Positions 1 to 8,599 of a stretch of DNA of 64,000 bases are shown here, one piece after another (within the stretch, counting starts at the first letter, position 1; every line of letters starts with the position of its first letter). The stretch is from Candidatus Pantoea soli. GTDB taxonomy: Bacteria > Pseudomonadota > Gammaproteobacteria > Enterobacterales > Enterobacteriaceae. The DNA lies in contig NZ_CP032702.1 in assembly GCF_007833795.1 (NCBI RefSeq), positions 1,426,001 to 1,490,000 on the forward strand. The letters run 5' to 3'. The notes under the pieces were generated by a model. That model had not been told where the DNA came from and did no database searches. It worked only from the letters and a program-made list of their open reading frames with translations. Both the position numbers and the translations under genes were made by a program.

Positions 1-565
1 GGGAAGGGTAGTGCATGCTGACCAGCACAATGCCGGTGACAATCAGCGCCACAATGGCGACGATTTTGATAATCGCGAACCAGAACTCCATTTCACCAAA
101 CAGCTTTACCGTGGCGATATTCAGCGCAAGGAACACAAAGACGCAGAGCAGGGCGCTCATCCAGATGGAGAAATCCGGGAACCAGAGCTGGAAATAGGCG
201 CTGATAGCAACCACATCCGCAATGCCGGTCACCACCCAGCAAAACCAGTAGGTCCAGCCGGTAAAGTAGCCCGCCCAGGGGCCGAGTAAGTCGGCGGCAA
301 AATCGCTGAACGACTTGTACTCAAGGTTGGAAAGCAGCAGCTCGCCCATGGCGCGCATGACGAAAAACAGCATAAAGCCGATGATCATATAAACGAAAAT
401 GATCGACGGCCCTGCCAGGCTGATGGTTTTGCCGGAGCCCATAAACAGACCGGTGCCGATAGCACCGCCGATGGCAATCAGCTGGATGTGACGATTATGC
501 AGGTTGCGCCGGAGTTTTTCCGGCTGTTCGGCCTCAACGGGCACCGCTTTGGATTGATCAACCAT
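1..565 (-). CDS. cycA: D-serine/D-alanine/glycine permease, 5' part
   Basis: This gene is cut by the window edge; 188 N-terminal codons are visible from an ATG at 565. The protein is an APC-superfamily amino-acid:proton symporter of the inner membrane that takes up D-serine, D-alanine and glycine. The translation starts MVDQSKAVPVEAEQ and continues with RRNLHNRHIQLIAIGGAIG and TGLFMGSGKTISLAGPSIIF, which closely match the first transmembrane helices of [15 protein letters not shown] CycA as I remember it. Later segments (GELLLSNLEYKSFSDFA, GWTYWFCWVVTG) also fit. An AGGAAAG ribosome site lies about 9 bases upstream of the ATG. The C-terminal half is outside the window, so intactness cannot be judged. 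Confidence 0.93.
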   Translation of the reverse strand, partial: MVDQSKAVPVEAEQPEKLRRNLHNRHIQLIAIGGAIGTGLFMGSGKTISLAGPSIIFVYMIIGFMLFFVMRAMGELLLSNLEYKSFSDFAADLLGPWAGYFTGWTYWFCWVVTGIADVVAISAYFQLWFPDFSIWMSALLCVFVFLALNIATVKLFGEMEFWFAIIKIVAIVALIVTGIVLVSMHYPS

Positions 566-850
566 AAAGATATCTTTCCTGTCTTGATGTTGTGTCAGCT
601 CTGCTGGCTGTTAGATAAGGTGCTGTTGCACAGGGCAAGAGGGCATAAGATAGAGGAAAGGCCACCGGTCTCGGTAATGGTTTTTAAACATTTGTGACCT
701 TTTGCGTGCTTTACCGTGTCAGAAAATATTTACAAGGCAGCGGCGAGGGTCATTTTGGGTAAATCTTCAGCAAAGCGGCCAGTTTCAGCGCGTTGCGCGC
801 GGCGGGCTTCTACACTTGGTGATTTCGTAACTCCCTAAAAGTGAGGCACC

Positions 851-1549
851 GTGCGCGCAATTCTGGCGATTATGCTGCTGGCGTTGGGCGGCTGGTGGAG
901 CCTGCCGTGGCTGAAAACGCATCTGCCCCCGCAGTGGAATCCCTTCACGCCGCTACAGGTTACCGATCCGCCCGGCTGGCTGACGCGCTATAAACTGCAG
1001 CGCCTGAGCGCTCAGCCGCAAGCCTGTCTGGCGGTGATGAGGCAGGCGCGTGAGCAGGGACGCGTGCAGTTCCGCGAACTGCCGCCATTGCGCGGCGACT
1101 GCGCCATTGACCAGCCGTTGCGCATCACCGGCTTTGGTGCGGTCTCGCTCAGCAGCAGCTTCCTCGCCAGCTGCCCGATGGCGGTGGCCAGCACCCTGTA
1201 TGTCACCCGCAGTGATGCAGTGCTGCAGCAGGCAGGCATTGCCAGCCCGCTGCGGCGCATTGCACACGTCGGCAGCTATGCCTGTCGCAATATTTATCAT
1301 CGCCAGACAGGAAGACGCAGCGAGCATGCCACGGCGGATGCCTGGGATGTGACAGGTTTTCAGCTGGCGAATGGCCGCTGGCTGGAAGTGGGAAAAAACT
1401 GGCAGCAGCCGGCGTAATCCGCCGCTGCGCTGCATGCCCTGTGGCAGAGCGGCTGTGCCACCTTTGGCAATGCGCTGGGGCCGGATTATAACGCCGCCCA
1501 CGCCGGGCATTTTCACCTTGGCATGCGCGGCGCAGGCTTTTGTCGCTGA
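851..1549 (+). pseudogene. Extensin-like (PF06904-type) protein interrupted by an in-frame TAA
   Basis: The open part runs from a GTG at 851 (GTGAGG ribosome site upstream) to TAA at 1415-1417, giving 188 residues with an N-terminal membrane anchor. It carries the family's conserved core: PPLRGDC, SSSFLASCPMA, GSYACRN, SEHATADAWDVTGF. In the same frame after the TAA the sequence continues with WQSGCATFGNALGPDYN, AAHAGHFHLGMRG and GFCR, then TGA at 1547-1549. That is the expected C-terminal end of the family, with its conserved Cys and HxxHFHL-like region. One base change (for example GAA to TAA) explains the break. The family is an envelope or periplasmic protein of unclear biochemical role. 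It is called a pseudogene because the conserved C-terminal ~43 residues are cut off; sequencing error or stop readthrough are alternatives. Confidence 0.82.
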
Positions 1550-1550
1550 G

Positions 1551-2285
1551 TCATACGGCCGGATTGAGGCCGCGTTTTATCAGAAAATGGTTAGCGGGCC
1601 AGGAGAATATAAAGCCGATCATCATCGCCAGCTGCAGCATAAACCAGAAGGGAACCCGCAGCGGGTTAATTTGCTGATTCAGGACATATTTCAGGGCCAG
1701 CGCCATAAAGATAAAAATGCCCGACTGATAAATCAGCAGCGGAAAGGTTTCTGTTTTAAACGCCAGTAACAGCGCCCGGCCAAATGAACAGCGTTCCCGC
1801 TGACGGATAGCCAGAAACTGAAAAAATAATCCCAGCAAAAATGCCAGCGCCAGGCTAATCAGTGCCTGTAATCCTAATTGAGGATTAATTGCGAAATGAT
1901 TTAACAGCGTGATCAGTGGCAATGACAGGACATCGCCCATAATACAGGCCGCAGCCGATAATGAGGTGGAAATAAAAATTGTCTGCCAGCTGGTATAGCG
2001 CTGCGGACCGGCCGGGGCCAGCAGCGCCAGCTTTGCCTGCCGCGAGGGTTGTCGTCCCAGATACCACCATGCGAGCCAGCCGAAAAACGGCATATAGAGT
2101 CCGGTAAGCGGCCAGACGATATTCATCACCGCCACCGGATGCGGATGACGAAAGAGATCTTTCATGATCATCAGGGCGGTGCAGCCGCCCACAACAAGGA
2201 AAGGTAATGCTAACTGGTTCAGCATAGTCAGTCTCGCTAAGTTCCCGAAGACGCGCCGCAGCCCGTCTGGTGCGTGCTGCGACAA
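1551..2285 (-). CDS. DUF4396-type integral membrane protein
   Basis: This is a 244-residue polytopic inner-membrane protein with about six hydrophobic segments. The stretch NIVWPLTGLYMPFFGWLAWW near residue 55 and the later segment TSLSAAACIMGDVLSLPL resemble the DUF4396 family, in which the second region usually contains a THCGAGC-like motif. Here that motif is degenerate (STSLSAAAC), which may mean a divergent member. The start is uncertain: a TTG at 2285 opens the longest frame, but an ATG at 2225 immediately before the first membrane helix is equally plausible; neither has a strong ribosome site. Its stop lies one base from the end of the broken extensin-like gene, so the two converge. 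No function can be assigned. Confidence 0.7.
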   Translation of the reverse strand: MSQHAPDGLRRVFGNLARLTMLNQLALPFLVVGGCTALMIMKDLFRHPHPVAVMNIVWPLTGLYMPFFGWLAWWYLGRQPSRQAKLALLAPAGPQRYTSWQTIFISTSLSAAACIMGDVLSLPLITLLNHFAINPQLGLQALISLALAFLLGLFFQFLAIRQRERCSFGRALLLAFKTETFPLLIYQSGIFIFMALALKYVLNQQINPLRVPFWFMLQLAMMIGFIFSWPANHFLIKRGLNPAV

Positions 2286-2300
2286 GACGTTGCGCCTGCA

Positions 2301-2791
2301 ACGTGTTGCTGCCGGAAATACCTCTTACCTGCTAAGAGTAGCCGGAAAAGCAGCAGACGGAAATCCGCTGCAGAGGGTAAAGGCGATGATTCTCTGCAGG
2401 AATGGATGGAATTAAGAATAAGTCGATACTCAACAGCAGTTAAATTATTTCCTGCGTGATAAAAAAGCGCAGCGGTAGCGTATAATTCTGGTAAATGATA
2501 ATGCTAAACATTTATCCATCCGATGCCTTTTTTCGCTGAGGTGATCATTGAAACCGGTAGCGAAAAATCCTATTCTAACTGCCGCTGAGCTTATAAGGCT
2601 GCGGAAAGATTTGCGAAAAAACATTCTGACAGAGTCAGCAGGTTAACTTATTGTCAACAGAGTGTTTAACGCTAATCGTGATAATGTTGTTCTGTTTTCA
2701 ATCAATATTTCTTCTCTGGCTAATTTATTTTTTACATTAGCTGCGGCAGATAGCAAGGTGCAATCAGACGTGTTACAGCGTCAGGGTAATA
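2301..2791. other. Intergenic region upstream of sdiA
   Basis: About 490 bases without a convincing gene. It is clearly more AT-rich than the flanking coding DNA. A TATAAT hexamer occurs at 2481-2486 and a short dyad CTGAC-AGA-GTCAG at about 2625-2637. It probably holds the promoters of sdiA and of the minus-strand membrane gene, but I cannot place a start site with confidence. Confidence 0.5.
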
Positions 2792-3514
2792 ATGACAACC
2801 GATAATTATTTCGTCTGGCGAGGCGAAACTGAAAAACAATTTCAGGCGCTGACGGAAGTGATGCAGTTGAAATCGCTCTTACAGCATCAGATTGAAGCGC
2901 TGGGATTTGATGCCTTCGCCTTTCTGGTCCAGCATCCGGTGCCTTTTACCCGGCCACGCATTTTTTTGTTCAGTACCTATCCGTCAGGCTGGGTCAAACG
3001 GTACGAAAGCCAGAATTATTACGCCGTTGATCCGGTGCTGGTGCGCTGCCAGCAGCCGGGACGCGGCGTTGACTGGAACGCCGAGCTGTTCGCAGAAGCG
3101 GGTAATTTGTGGGCAGAAGCCAACGCTGCTGGTTTAATGAGCGGCTTTTCTTGTTCTGCGATGGCATCAAATCGTGCCATTGGTATATTATCTATATCAT
3201 CGCCACATCCCAGTCAGACCCGGCACAAACGTATTCAGCTGGAAGTGCAATTGCATTTTCTGGCGGAGCTCAGTTTGCGCGTTCTGGAACGGCTGAATGA
3301 TGGTTCGATGGTGGTTTTATCTAAAGATTTTAGCCAGCGCGAGCTGGAAATACTGAAATGGACGGCAGAAGGGAAAACCTCTGCGGAAATTTCGCTTATC
3401 CTGGCCATATCAGAGCATACGGTGAATTTTCACCAGAAAAATATGCAAAAGCGTTTTAATGTTTCCAATAAAACGCAGATAGCCTGCTATGCAGCAGCAA
3501 TCGGCCTGATTTAG
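2792..3514 (+). CDS. sdiA: LuxR-family quorum-sensing regulator SdiA
   Basis: A 240-residue transcription factor with an N-terminal autoinducer-binding domain (about 1-170) and a C-terminal LuxR helix-turn-helix (about 175-240). Strong family marks are HPVPFTRPRIF, the AHL-pocket residues W and Y in WVKRYESQNYYAVDPVL, and a C-terminus (LKWTAEGKTSAEISLILAIS, TVNFHQKNMQKRFNV, YAAAIGLI) almost the same as E. coli SdiA. SdiA senses acyl-homoserine lactones and alters transcription, in E. coli including uvrY. E. coli and Salmonella SdiA are 'solo' receptors with no synthase. Here a LuxI-type synthase follows 121 bases downstream in the same direction, so this receptor probably has a cognate signal. 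The ATG at 2792 has only a weak ribosome site (CAGGG). Confidence 0.95.
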   Translation: MTTDNYFVWRGETEKQFQALTEVMQLKSLLQHQIEALGFDAFAFLVQHPVPFTRPRIFLFSTYPSGWVKRYESQNYYAVDPVLVRCQQPGRGVDWNAELFAEAGNLWAEANAAGLMSGFSCSAMASNRAIGILSISSPHPSQTRHKRIQLEVQLHFLAELSLRVLERLNDGSMVVLSKDFSQRELEILKWTAEGKTSAEISLILAISEHTVNFHQKNMQKRFNVSNKTQIACYAAAIGLI

Positions 3515-3523
3515 CGAAATAGC

Positions 3524-3543
3524 AACTACTACTTTTGGTAGTT
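3524..3543. promoter_or_regulatory. lux-box-like 20-bp dyad upstream of the AHL synthase gene
   Basis: The sequence AACTACTACTTTTGGTAGTT has matching 6-base ends (AACTAC/GTAGTT) and the 20-bp length and layout of LuxR-family operators. It starts 9 bases after the sdiA stop and lies about 92 bases before the synthase ATG. A further half-site, AACTACC, occurs near 3563. The likely role, inferred, is SdiA control of the synthase. Confidence 0.6.
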
Positions 3544-3635
3544 TCTGCTCCGCCGACAGTTAACTACCCTGCGCCGGGAAATCCGCCAGGCTGGCGCTAA
3601 TTAAATCATTGCAAACATGAGGATGTCAGGGGCGC

Positions 3636-4250
3636 ATGATGAAAATAATTCAAACACAGCTAAAGGATATGCCGTCCTCACTGTTGGCCGAATTAGGCAC
3701 TTATCGTTACAGCGTTTTTGCGCGCGGGGAAGGCTGGTCTATTCCGCCGCGTCTGAGTACGCCAGGACAGGAGTACGATCGTTACGATCGCTCTGATGTC
3801 ACCTGGCTGATTGCATGGACTGCCCGCAAAGGTATCTGCGGCTGTGCACGTCTGCTGCCGTGGCATGAACCGGAAGTCCCGGAAGGCATGGTGCTGCCGT
3901 TTGATCAGGATAAAGTCTGGGAGATGTCGCGCTACTCCGCGCGGCTGGAAGTGGATGCCGAACTGCCGCTGAATATTTTGTGGCACTCGGTGCAGCTGGC
4001 AGAGCTGAGCGGCATGGAGTATCTGATCAGTTCCGCTACGCCAATGCTGGAAAAAATGTTTGCGCAGCATCAGGTGGTCTATGAGCCGCTGTCGCCAGGA
4101 CTGATTCAGTCTGAAGATAACCTGTTTGCTATCCGTATTCCGGTGCATCAGCCTGCGCTGGCGGAGAAATACCGCGGCACGCGCCGCTTCAGTCCGGAAG
4201 AGGTGCTGCCTTCGCTGGGTGTGATGGTTAACTGGCAGTCACATAACTGA
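3636..4250 (+). CDS. LuxI-family acyl-homoserine-lactone synthase
   Basis: A 204-residue autoinducer synthase, which makes an N-acyl-homoserine lactone from S-adenosylmethionine and an acyl-ACP. Family-invariant residues are visible in order: R24, F28 and W34 in YRYSVFARGEGW, D48 and D51 in EYDRYD, R72 in GCARLLP, and E96/R99 in VWEMSRYSA. The length is normal for the family (about 190-220). The ATG at 3636 is followed by a second ATG; an AGGGG ribosome site lies just upstream. The gene is in the sdiA orientation and preceded by a lux-box-like dyad. Ancestral pairing of sdiA with an ExpI/PhzI-like synthase has been proposed for Erwinia/Pantoea relatives; this locus fits that idea. Acyl-chain specificity cannot be read from the sequence. 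Confidence 0.92.
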   Translation: MMKIIQTQLKDMPSSLLAELGTYRYSVFARGEGWSIPPRLSTPGQEYDRYDRSDVTWLIAWTARKGICGCARLLPWHEPEVPEGMVLPFDQDKVWEMSRYSARLEVDAELPLNILWHSVQLAELSGMEYLISSATPMLEKMFAQHQVVYEPLSPGLIQSEDNLFAIRIPVHQPALAEKYRGTRRFSPEEVLPSLGVMVNWQSHN

Positions 4251-4252
4251 CA

Positions 4253-4299
4253 CCCCGCGCCGGGCGCGCGGGGGAACCGCTTACTGACGATAGGCGGTT
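4253..4299. terminator. Hairpins between the convergent synthase gene and yecF
   Basis: A GC-only hairpin (CCCCGCG, 7-base loop, CGCGGGG; 4253-4273) sits directly after the synthase stop. A second stem (AACCGC 4275-4280 with GCGGTT 4294-4299, followed by TTAAT) overlaps the end of yecF. No clean T-run follows the first, so factor-independent termination is only likely. Confidence 0.4.
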
Positions 4300-4508
4300 T
4301 TAATCTGACGAATGGTATTGCTGAACACCTCAGCCTGCGGTTTGTCTGCCAGTGCGTTCTGCACGTAGCGCTCCATGTTAATGATTACCTTGCCGGCGTC
4401 GGCCTGGCCCATGCCTTTGAGAATCAGGGTGACCATCATTTTCAGGCAGGCGACTTCATCTGCCAGGGCCTGGGTATCACGCGACGTTACAAAGTCTTCA
4501 TCACTCAT
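4281..4508 (-). CDS. yecF: YecF-like small protein (DUF2594)
   Basis: A 75-residue, mainly helical cytoplasmic protein. The start at 4508 was chosen because the translation MSDEDFVTSRDTQALADEV and the C-terminus (MGQADAGKVIINMER, IRQIKTAYRQ) match E. coli YecF, and because GGAGAC lies at ribosome-site distance; the longer upstream frame has no support. yecF lies between sdiA and uvrY in E. coli as well, so position supports identity. Its function is unknown. Confidence 0.9.
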   Translation of the reverse strand: MSDEDFVTSRDTQALADEVACLKMMVTLILKGMGQADAGKVIINMERYVQNALADKPQAEVFSNTIRQIKTAYRQ

Positions 4509-4727
4509 CGTTGTCTCCTTGGTGGTGTTATTTAACACAGTCACATTCTTCCTGTGCGTGAAAAGCAGAGTATACCACATGGCGCACCGGTGAAATTTAA
4601 CGGAAACGAAGCAGCAGGATGTCTGAGCAGAATTAACCGGAAAGAGCCTTATTTGGCATAAGGTCAACATAGCCGGAAACGCCGGTTAATTTATTTGTGT
4701 GCAACAGGGCTTATAAATTATAACCGG

Positions 4728-4877
4728 ATGATATTTCTGGGTATTTGCCTTTGCTGTTATTTCCTGGTATTGCATTTTGCTAAAATGTTGCGCATGCCGT
4801 GCGACTATTTGATCCACATCATGGCATTCGGGATTTATCTGGGGTGTCTGATGTTTTTTCCCGGTGAAAACCGGTAA
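4728..4877 (+). CDS. Possible 49-residue membrane peptide between yecF and uvrY
   Basis: An open frame starting at ATG 4728 would encode a very hydrophobic peptide with two possible membrane segments (MIFLGICLCCYFLVLHF and LIHIMAFGIYLGCLMFF). There is no strong ribosome site and I recognise no family. It lies in the uvrY leader. It may be a real microprotein or a chance frame in AT-rich DNA. Confidence 0.22.
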   Translation: MIFLGICLCCYFLVLHFAKMLRMPCDYLIHIMAFGIYLGCLMFFPGENR

Positions 4878-4930
4878 GATGCCTTCCCGGTATATATATT
4901 TCCCTTCACTAACCTGCGGAGTACGTCCCG

Positions 4931-5590
4931 TTGATCAGCCTGCTTCTTGTTGATGACCATGAACTGGTACGCGCCGGTATTCGTCGCATACTGGAAGATA
5001 TGAAGGGACTGACGATTGCCGGGGAAGTGGCCTGTGGTGAAGATGCGGTGAAATGGTGCCGTAGCAACCCGGTGGATGTGGTGCTGATGGACATGAATAT
5101 GCCCGGTATCGGCGGTCTGGAAGCCACACGCAAAATTGTGCGCTACAACCCGGACATCCGCATCATCATGCTGACCATCCACACCGAGAATCCGCTGCCG
5201 GCAAAAGTGATGCAGGCAGGGGCAGCCGGTTACCTCAGTAAAGGCGCCGCCCCGCAGGAAGTGGTCAGCGCTATACGCTCAGTGCATGCGGGCCAGCGTT
5301 ACATCGCTTCCGACATTGCGCAGCAGATGGCGCTAAGCCAGATTGAACCCCAGAAAGCCGAATCGCCCTTCAGCTGTTTGTCGGAAAGGGAATTGCAGAT
5401 TATGCTGATGATCACCCGGGGACAAAAGGTGACGGAAATTTCCGAGCAGCTCAATCTCAGTCCTAAAACCGTTAACAGCTATCGCTATCGCATGTTCAGC
5501 AAGCTGAATATCAGTGGTGACGTAGAGTTAACGCATCTGGCCATTCGCCATGGCCTGTTCAATGCGGAGCCGTTAATCAGTAGTGAGTGA
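4931..5590 (+). CDS. uvrY: Response regulator UvrY (BarA partner)
   Basis: A 219-residue NarL/FixJ-type response regulator: receiver domain about 1-120 with the acidic pocket D8/D9 and phosphoacceptor D54 in [10 protein letters not shown], then a LuxR-type helix-turn-helix ([29 protein letters not shown]). It is the partner of sensor kinase BarA and activates the CsrB/C RNAs. The start is a TTG at 4931 with CGGAG at good spacing; the reading [16 protein letters not shown] fits the family N-terminus, so a weak start codon is likely real. It overlaps uvrC by 8 bases, so the two are co-transcribed, as in E. coli. Confidence 0.96.
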   Translation: MISLLLVDDHELVRAGIRRILEDMKGLTIAGEVACGEDAVKWCRSNPVDVVLMDMNMPGIGGLEATRKIVRYNPDIRIIMLTIHTENPLPAKVMQAGAAGYLSKGAAPQEVVSAIRSVHAGQRYIASDIAQQMALSQIEPQKAESPFSCLSERELQIMLMITRGQKVTEISEQLNLSPKTVNSYRYRMFSKLNISGDVELTHLAIRHGLFNAEPLISSE

Positions 5591-7415
5591 CGTTTTTAAT
5601 CCCAAAGCCTTTCTCAGCACCGTAACCAGCCAGCCCGGCGTCTACCGTATGTATGACGCAACCGGCACGGTCATCTATGTTGGCAAAGCCAAAGACCTGA
5701 AAAAACGCCTGAGCAGCTATTTCCGCAGTCAGGTGGGCAGCCGTAAGACCGAAGTGCTGGTCAGCAATATTCACAACATTGACGTCACGGTGACGCATAC
5801 CGAAACCGAAGCGCTGCTGCTGGAGCATAACTACATCAAGCTCTACCAGCCGCGCTACAACGTACTGCTGCGCGACGATAAATCCTATCCGTACATTTTC
5901 CTCAGCGGCGATACCCATCCGCGTCTGGCGATGCATCGCGGTGCTAAACACGCCAAAGGCGAATACTTTGGCCCGTTTCCTAACGGCTATGCGGTGCGGG
6001 AAACGCTGGCGCTGCTGCAAAAAGTGTTTCCGATTCGTCAGTGTGAAAACAGCGTGTATCGCAATCGCTCGCGTCCGTGCCTGCAGTATCAGATTGGCCG
6101 TTGCCTCGGGCCGTGCGTGGCCGGCCTGGTGAGCGAAGAGGAGTATGCGCAGCAGACCGACTATGTGCGGCTGTTTCTGGCCGGCAAGGATGACCAGGTG
6201 ATTAACCAGCTGGTGGCACGTATGGAGCAGGCCAGCCAGGGCATGCGCTTTGAAGAGGCCGCGCGCCTGCGCGATCAGATCCAGGCGGTCCGTCGCGTTA
6301 CCGAAAAGCAGTTTGTCTCTAATCAGGGGGACGATCTGGACGTCATGGGCGTGGCCTACGATGCCGGTATGGCGTGCCTGCATGTGCTGTTTATCCGCCA
6401 GGGTAAGGTGCTCGGCAGCCGCAGCTACTTCCCGAAAGTGCCGGCCGATACTGACCTGAGCGAAGTGGTGCAGACGTTTGTCGGTCAGTTCTATCTGCAG
6501 GGCAGTGAAGCGCGGACCCTGCCGGCGGATATCCTGCTCGATTTTACCCTGCCGGAGCGCGAGCTGCTGGCCGAATCGCTGAGCGAGCTGGCCGGGCGCA
6601 AAGTGACGATTCAGAGCAAGCCGCGCGGCGATCGCGCCCGCTATCTGAAGCTGGCGCGCACCAACGCGGCCACCGCGCTGACCACGAAGCTGTCGCAGCA
6701 CTCCACCATTCAGCAGCGGCTGTCGGCGCTGGCTGCGTTCCTGAAGCTGGACAGCATCAAACGCATGGAGTGTTTTGACATCAGCCACACCATGGGCGAG
6801 CAGACCATTGCCTCCTGCGTGGTGTTTAACCGCGATGGGCCGCTGCGTTCAGACTACCGCCGCTACAATATCGAAGGGATTACGCCAGGCGATGACTACG
6901 CCGCGATGAATCAGGTGCTGCGCCGTCGCTATGGCAAGGCGCTGGAAGAGGACAAAATTCCCGATGTGATTTTAATTGATGGCGGAAAAGGACAGCTGGC
7001 GCAGGCGAAGCAGGTGTTTGCTGAGCTGGAGGTTACCTGGGATAAACACCGGCCGATCCTGCTGGGTGTTGCCAAGGGCAGCGATCGTAAAGCCGGCCTG
7101 GAAACGCTGTTTTTTGAAGCAGAAGGCGAGGGCATTTCGCTGCCGCCTGACGCGCCGGCGCTGCATGTGATTCAGCACATTCGTGATGACGCTCACAATC
7201 ATGCAATTTCCGGTCACCGGAAAAAACGCGCCAAAGTGAAAAACACCAGTGCGCTGGAGAGCATCGAAGGGGTAGGGCCGAAACGTCGGCAGCAGCTGCT
7301 GAAGTACATGGGTGGCCTGCAACCGCTGATGAACGCCAGCGTGGATGAGATTGCCAAAGTACCCGGGATCTCGTTTGCACTGGCGGAAAAAATCTATCAC
7401 TCGCTGAAACACTAA
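5583..7415 (+). CDS. uvrC: Excinuclease ABC subunit C
   Basis: A 610-residue nuclease subunit that makes both incisions in UvrABC nucleotide-excision repair. Domains in order: GIY-YIG nuclease at the N-terminus ([22 protein letters not shown]), a conserved cysteine cluster near 150-180 (C..C..C in [19 protein letters not shown] and LGPC), the UvrB-interacting UVR motif near 205-240 ([14 protein letters not shown]), an RNase H-like endonuclease domain ([20 protein letters not shown] in [10 protein letters not shown]) and a C-terminal double helix-hairpin-helix ([26 protein letters not shown]). The GTG start at 5583 overlaps the uvrY end. Length equals E. coli UvrC. Confidence 0.98.
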   Translation: MSDVFNPKAFLSTVTSQPGVYRMYDATGTVIYVGKAKDLKKRLSSYFRSQVGSRKTEVLVSNIHNIDVTVTHTETEALLLEHNYIKLYQPRYNVLLRDDKSYPYIFLSGDTHPRLAMHRGAKHAKGEYFGPFPNGYAVRETLALLQKVFPIRQCENSVYRNRSRPCLQYQIGRCLGPCVAGLVSEEEYAQQTDYVRLFLAGKDDQVINQLVARMEQASQGMRFEEAARLRDQIQAVRRVTEKQFVSNQGDDLDVMGVAYDAGMACLHVLFIRQGKVLGSRSYFPKVPADTDLSEVVQTFVGQFYLQGSEARTLPADILLDFTLPERELLAESLSELAGRKVTIQSKPRGDRARYLKLARTNAATALTTKLSQHSTIQQRLSALAAFLKLDSIKRMECFDISHTMGEQTIASCVVFNRDGPLRSDYRRYNIEGITPGDDYAAMNQVLRRRYGKALEEDKIPDVILIDGGKGQLAQAKQVFAELEVTWDKHRPILLGVAKGSDRKAGLETLFFEAEGEGISLPPDAPALHVIQHIRDDAHNHAISGHRKKRAKVKNTSALESIEGVGPKRRQQLLKYMGGLQPLMNASVDEIAKVPGISFALAEKIYHSLKH

Positions 7416-7427
7416 CGTTGAAACAGG

Positions 7428-7466
7428 GTGGGCAATGTAGGAACATACGGTAAATCCTACTCCCAC
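7428..7466. other. Two-part inverted repeat in the uvrC-pgsA gap
   Basis: GTGGG(7428-7432) and GTAGGA(7437-7442) pair with TCCTAC(7455-7460) and CCCAC(7462-7466), giving a long interrupted hairpin around a 12-base loop. No T-run follows. It could be an RNA-stability or processing hairpin between uvrC and pgsA. Confidence 0.5.
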
Positions 7467-7483
7467 CAGACAGTTACTGGCAT

Positions 7484-8032
7484 ATGCAATTTAACATTCC
7501 GACGTGTCTTACCCTGTTTCGAGTCGTGCTGATTCCTTTCTTTGTGCTGGCGTTTTATCTGCCCTTTCACTGGGCTCCCTTTGCGACGGCGCTGATTTTT
7601 GTGATTGCTGCGGTAACCGACTGGTTTGATGGCTTCCTGGCACGTCGCTGGAAGCAGACCACGCGTTTTGGCGCGTTCCTTGACCCGGTGGCCGATAAAG
7701 TCATGGTGGCGATGGCGCTGGTGCTGGTGGCTGAATATTTTCATGCCTGGTGGATTACGCTGCCGGCGGCAACCATGATTGCGCGTGAGATTATCATTTC
7801 CGCGCTGCGTGAATGGATGGCGGAAATCGGCAAGCGCAGCAGCGTCGCGGTTTCATGGATCGGCAAAGTAAAAACCACGGCGCAGATGCTGTCGCTGTTT
7901 GCTCTGCTGTGGCGTCCTGATGCCACCGTGGTCGGGGTTGGCGTGGTGGCGCTGTACATCGCCGCGGTGCTGACTTTCTGGTCAATGTTCCAGTATCTGA
8001 GCGCGGCGCGCGGCGATTTGCTCGATAGCTGA
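7484..8032 (+). CDS. pgsA: Phosphatidylglycerophosphate synthase
   Basis: A 182-residue inner-membrane CDP-alcohol phosphatidyltransferase that joins CDP-diacylglycerol and glycerol-3-phosphate, the committed step of phosphatidylglycerol and cardiolipin synthesis. The family signature D-G-x2-A-R-x8-G-x3-D-x3-D is present as DGFLARRW...[10 protein letters not shown] near residues 48-72. Four or five membrane segments surround it. It follows uvrC by 68 bases, as in E. coli. Start at ATG 7484 gives the expected [15 protein letters not shown]-terminus. Confidence 0.97.
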   Translation: MQFNIPTCLTLFRVVLIPFFVLAFYLPFHWAPFATALIFVIAAVTDWFDGFLARRWKQTTRFGAFLDPVADKVMVAMALVLVAEYFHAWWITLPAATMIAREIIISALREWMAEIGKRSSVAVSWIGKVKTTAQMLSLFALLWRPDATVVGVGVVALYIAAVLTFWSMFQYLSAARGDLLDS

Positions 8033-8082
8033 TCGATACGATTTAAAAAGCAGCAAACGGATGCAATGTGCTGATAATTATG

Positions 8083-8110
8083 TTGACTCATTGCGTCAGA
8101 TAAGTAGAAT
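8083..8110 (+). promoter_or_regulatory. Promoter of the tRNA cluster
   Basis: TTGACT (8083-8088) and TAGAAT (8105-8110) are separated by 16 bases and followed by GCATCGCATC, a GC-containing discriminator typical of stringently controlled stable-RNA promoters. It lies about 75 bases before the first tRNA. Confidence 0.7.
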
Positions 8111-8184
8111 GCATCGCATCGAACGGCAGCGAGGCTGCAAGAAGCTGAATAAAATCAGTAAGTTCGATAAAGCAGTACGACAAA

Positions 8185-8260
<76 letters not shown>

Positions 8261-8303
8261 GTTCAGGTAATGCGTTTATAACGGGTTACCACCTCAGAAT
8301 TAC

Positions 8304-8377
8304 GGCGCGTTGGCAGAGTGGCCATGCAACGGATTGCAAATCCGTCTACCTCGGTTCGACTCCGGGACGCGCCTCCA
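8304..8377 (+). tRNA. cysT: tRNA-Cys (GCA)
   Basis: A 74-base tRNA with encoded CCA. Acceptor stem GGCGCGT/ACGCGCC, anticodon stem-loop GGATTGCAAATCC with GCA, T-loop GTTCGACTC. Second in the three-tRNA cluster. Confidence 0.97.
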
Positions 8378-8388
8378 GTTTACACCCT

Positions 8389-8474
8389 GCCCGGGTGGTG
8401 AAATCGGTAGACACAAGGGATTTAAAATCCCTCGGCTTATGGTCGTGCGGGTTCAAGTCCCGCCCCGGGCACCA
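8389..8474 (+). tRNA. leuZ: tRNA-Leu (TAA)
   Basis: An 86-base class II tRNA with a long variable arm (CGGCTTATGGTCG) and encoded CCA. Acceptor stem GCCCGGG/CCCGGGC; anticodon stem-loop GGGATTTAAAATCCC with anticodon TAA. Third in the cluster, matching E. coli leuZ. Confidence 0.96.
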
Positions 8475-8518
8475 TGTTTCATACCGAATACTAAAAAGCA
8501 ATAAGCAGTAATGTCGTG

Positions 8519-8582
8519 ACCGCCCAAGGGCGGTTTTTTTGTTTGCTGACCCGTTGCAATGACCGCCTGAAGGCGGTTTTTT
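8519..8582 (+). terminator. Two tandem intrinsic terminators of the tRNA operon
   Basis: ACCGCCC-AA-GGGCGGT followed by a T-run (8519-8540), and ACCGCCT-GA-AGGCGGT followed by TTTTT (8562-8582). The two are near-copies of each other. Confidence 0.9.
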
Positions 8583-8599
8583 GTTTCTGTCCTGCATAA

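Noticed and set aside
2625..2637. CTGAC-AGA-GTCAG dyad upstream of sdiA
   Set aside because: A 5-base arm with a 3-base loop is expected by chance at this scale and has no T-run.
5577..6788. 403-codon minus-strand frame inside uvrC
   Set aside because: Antisense shadow of a certain gene in G+C-rich DNA; its His/Gln/Arg-rich translation matches no family and it has no ribosome site.
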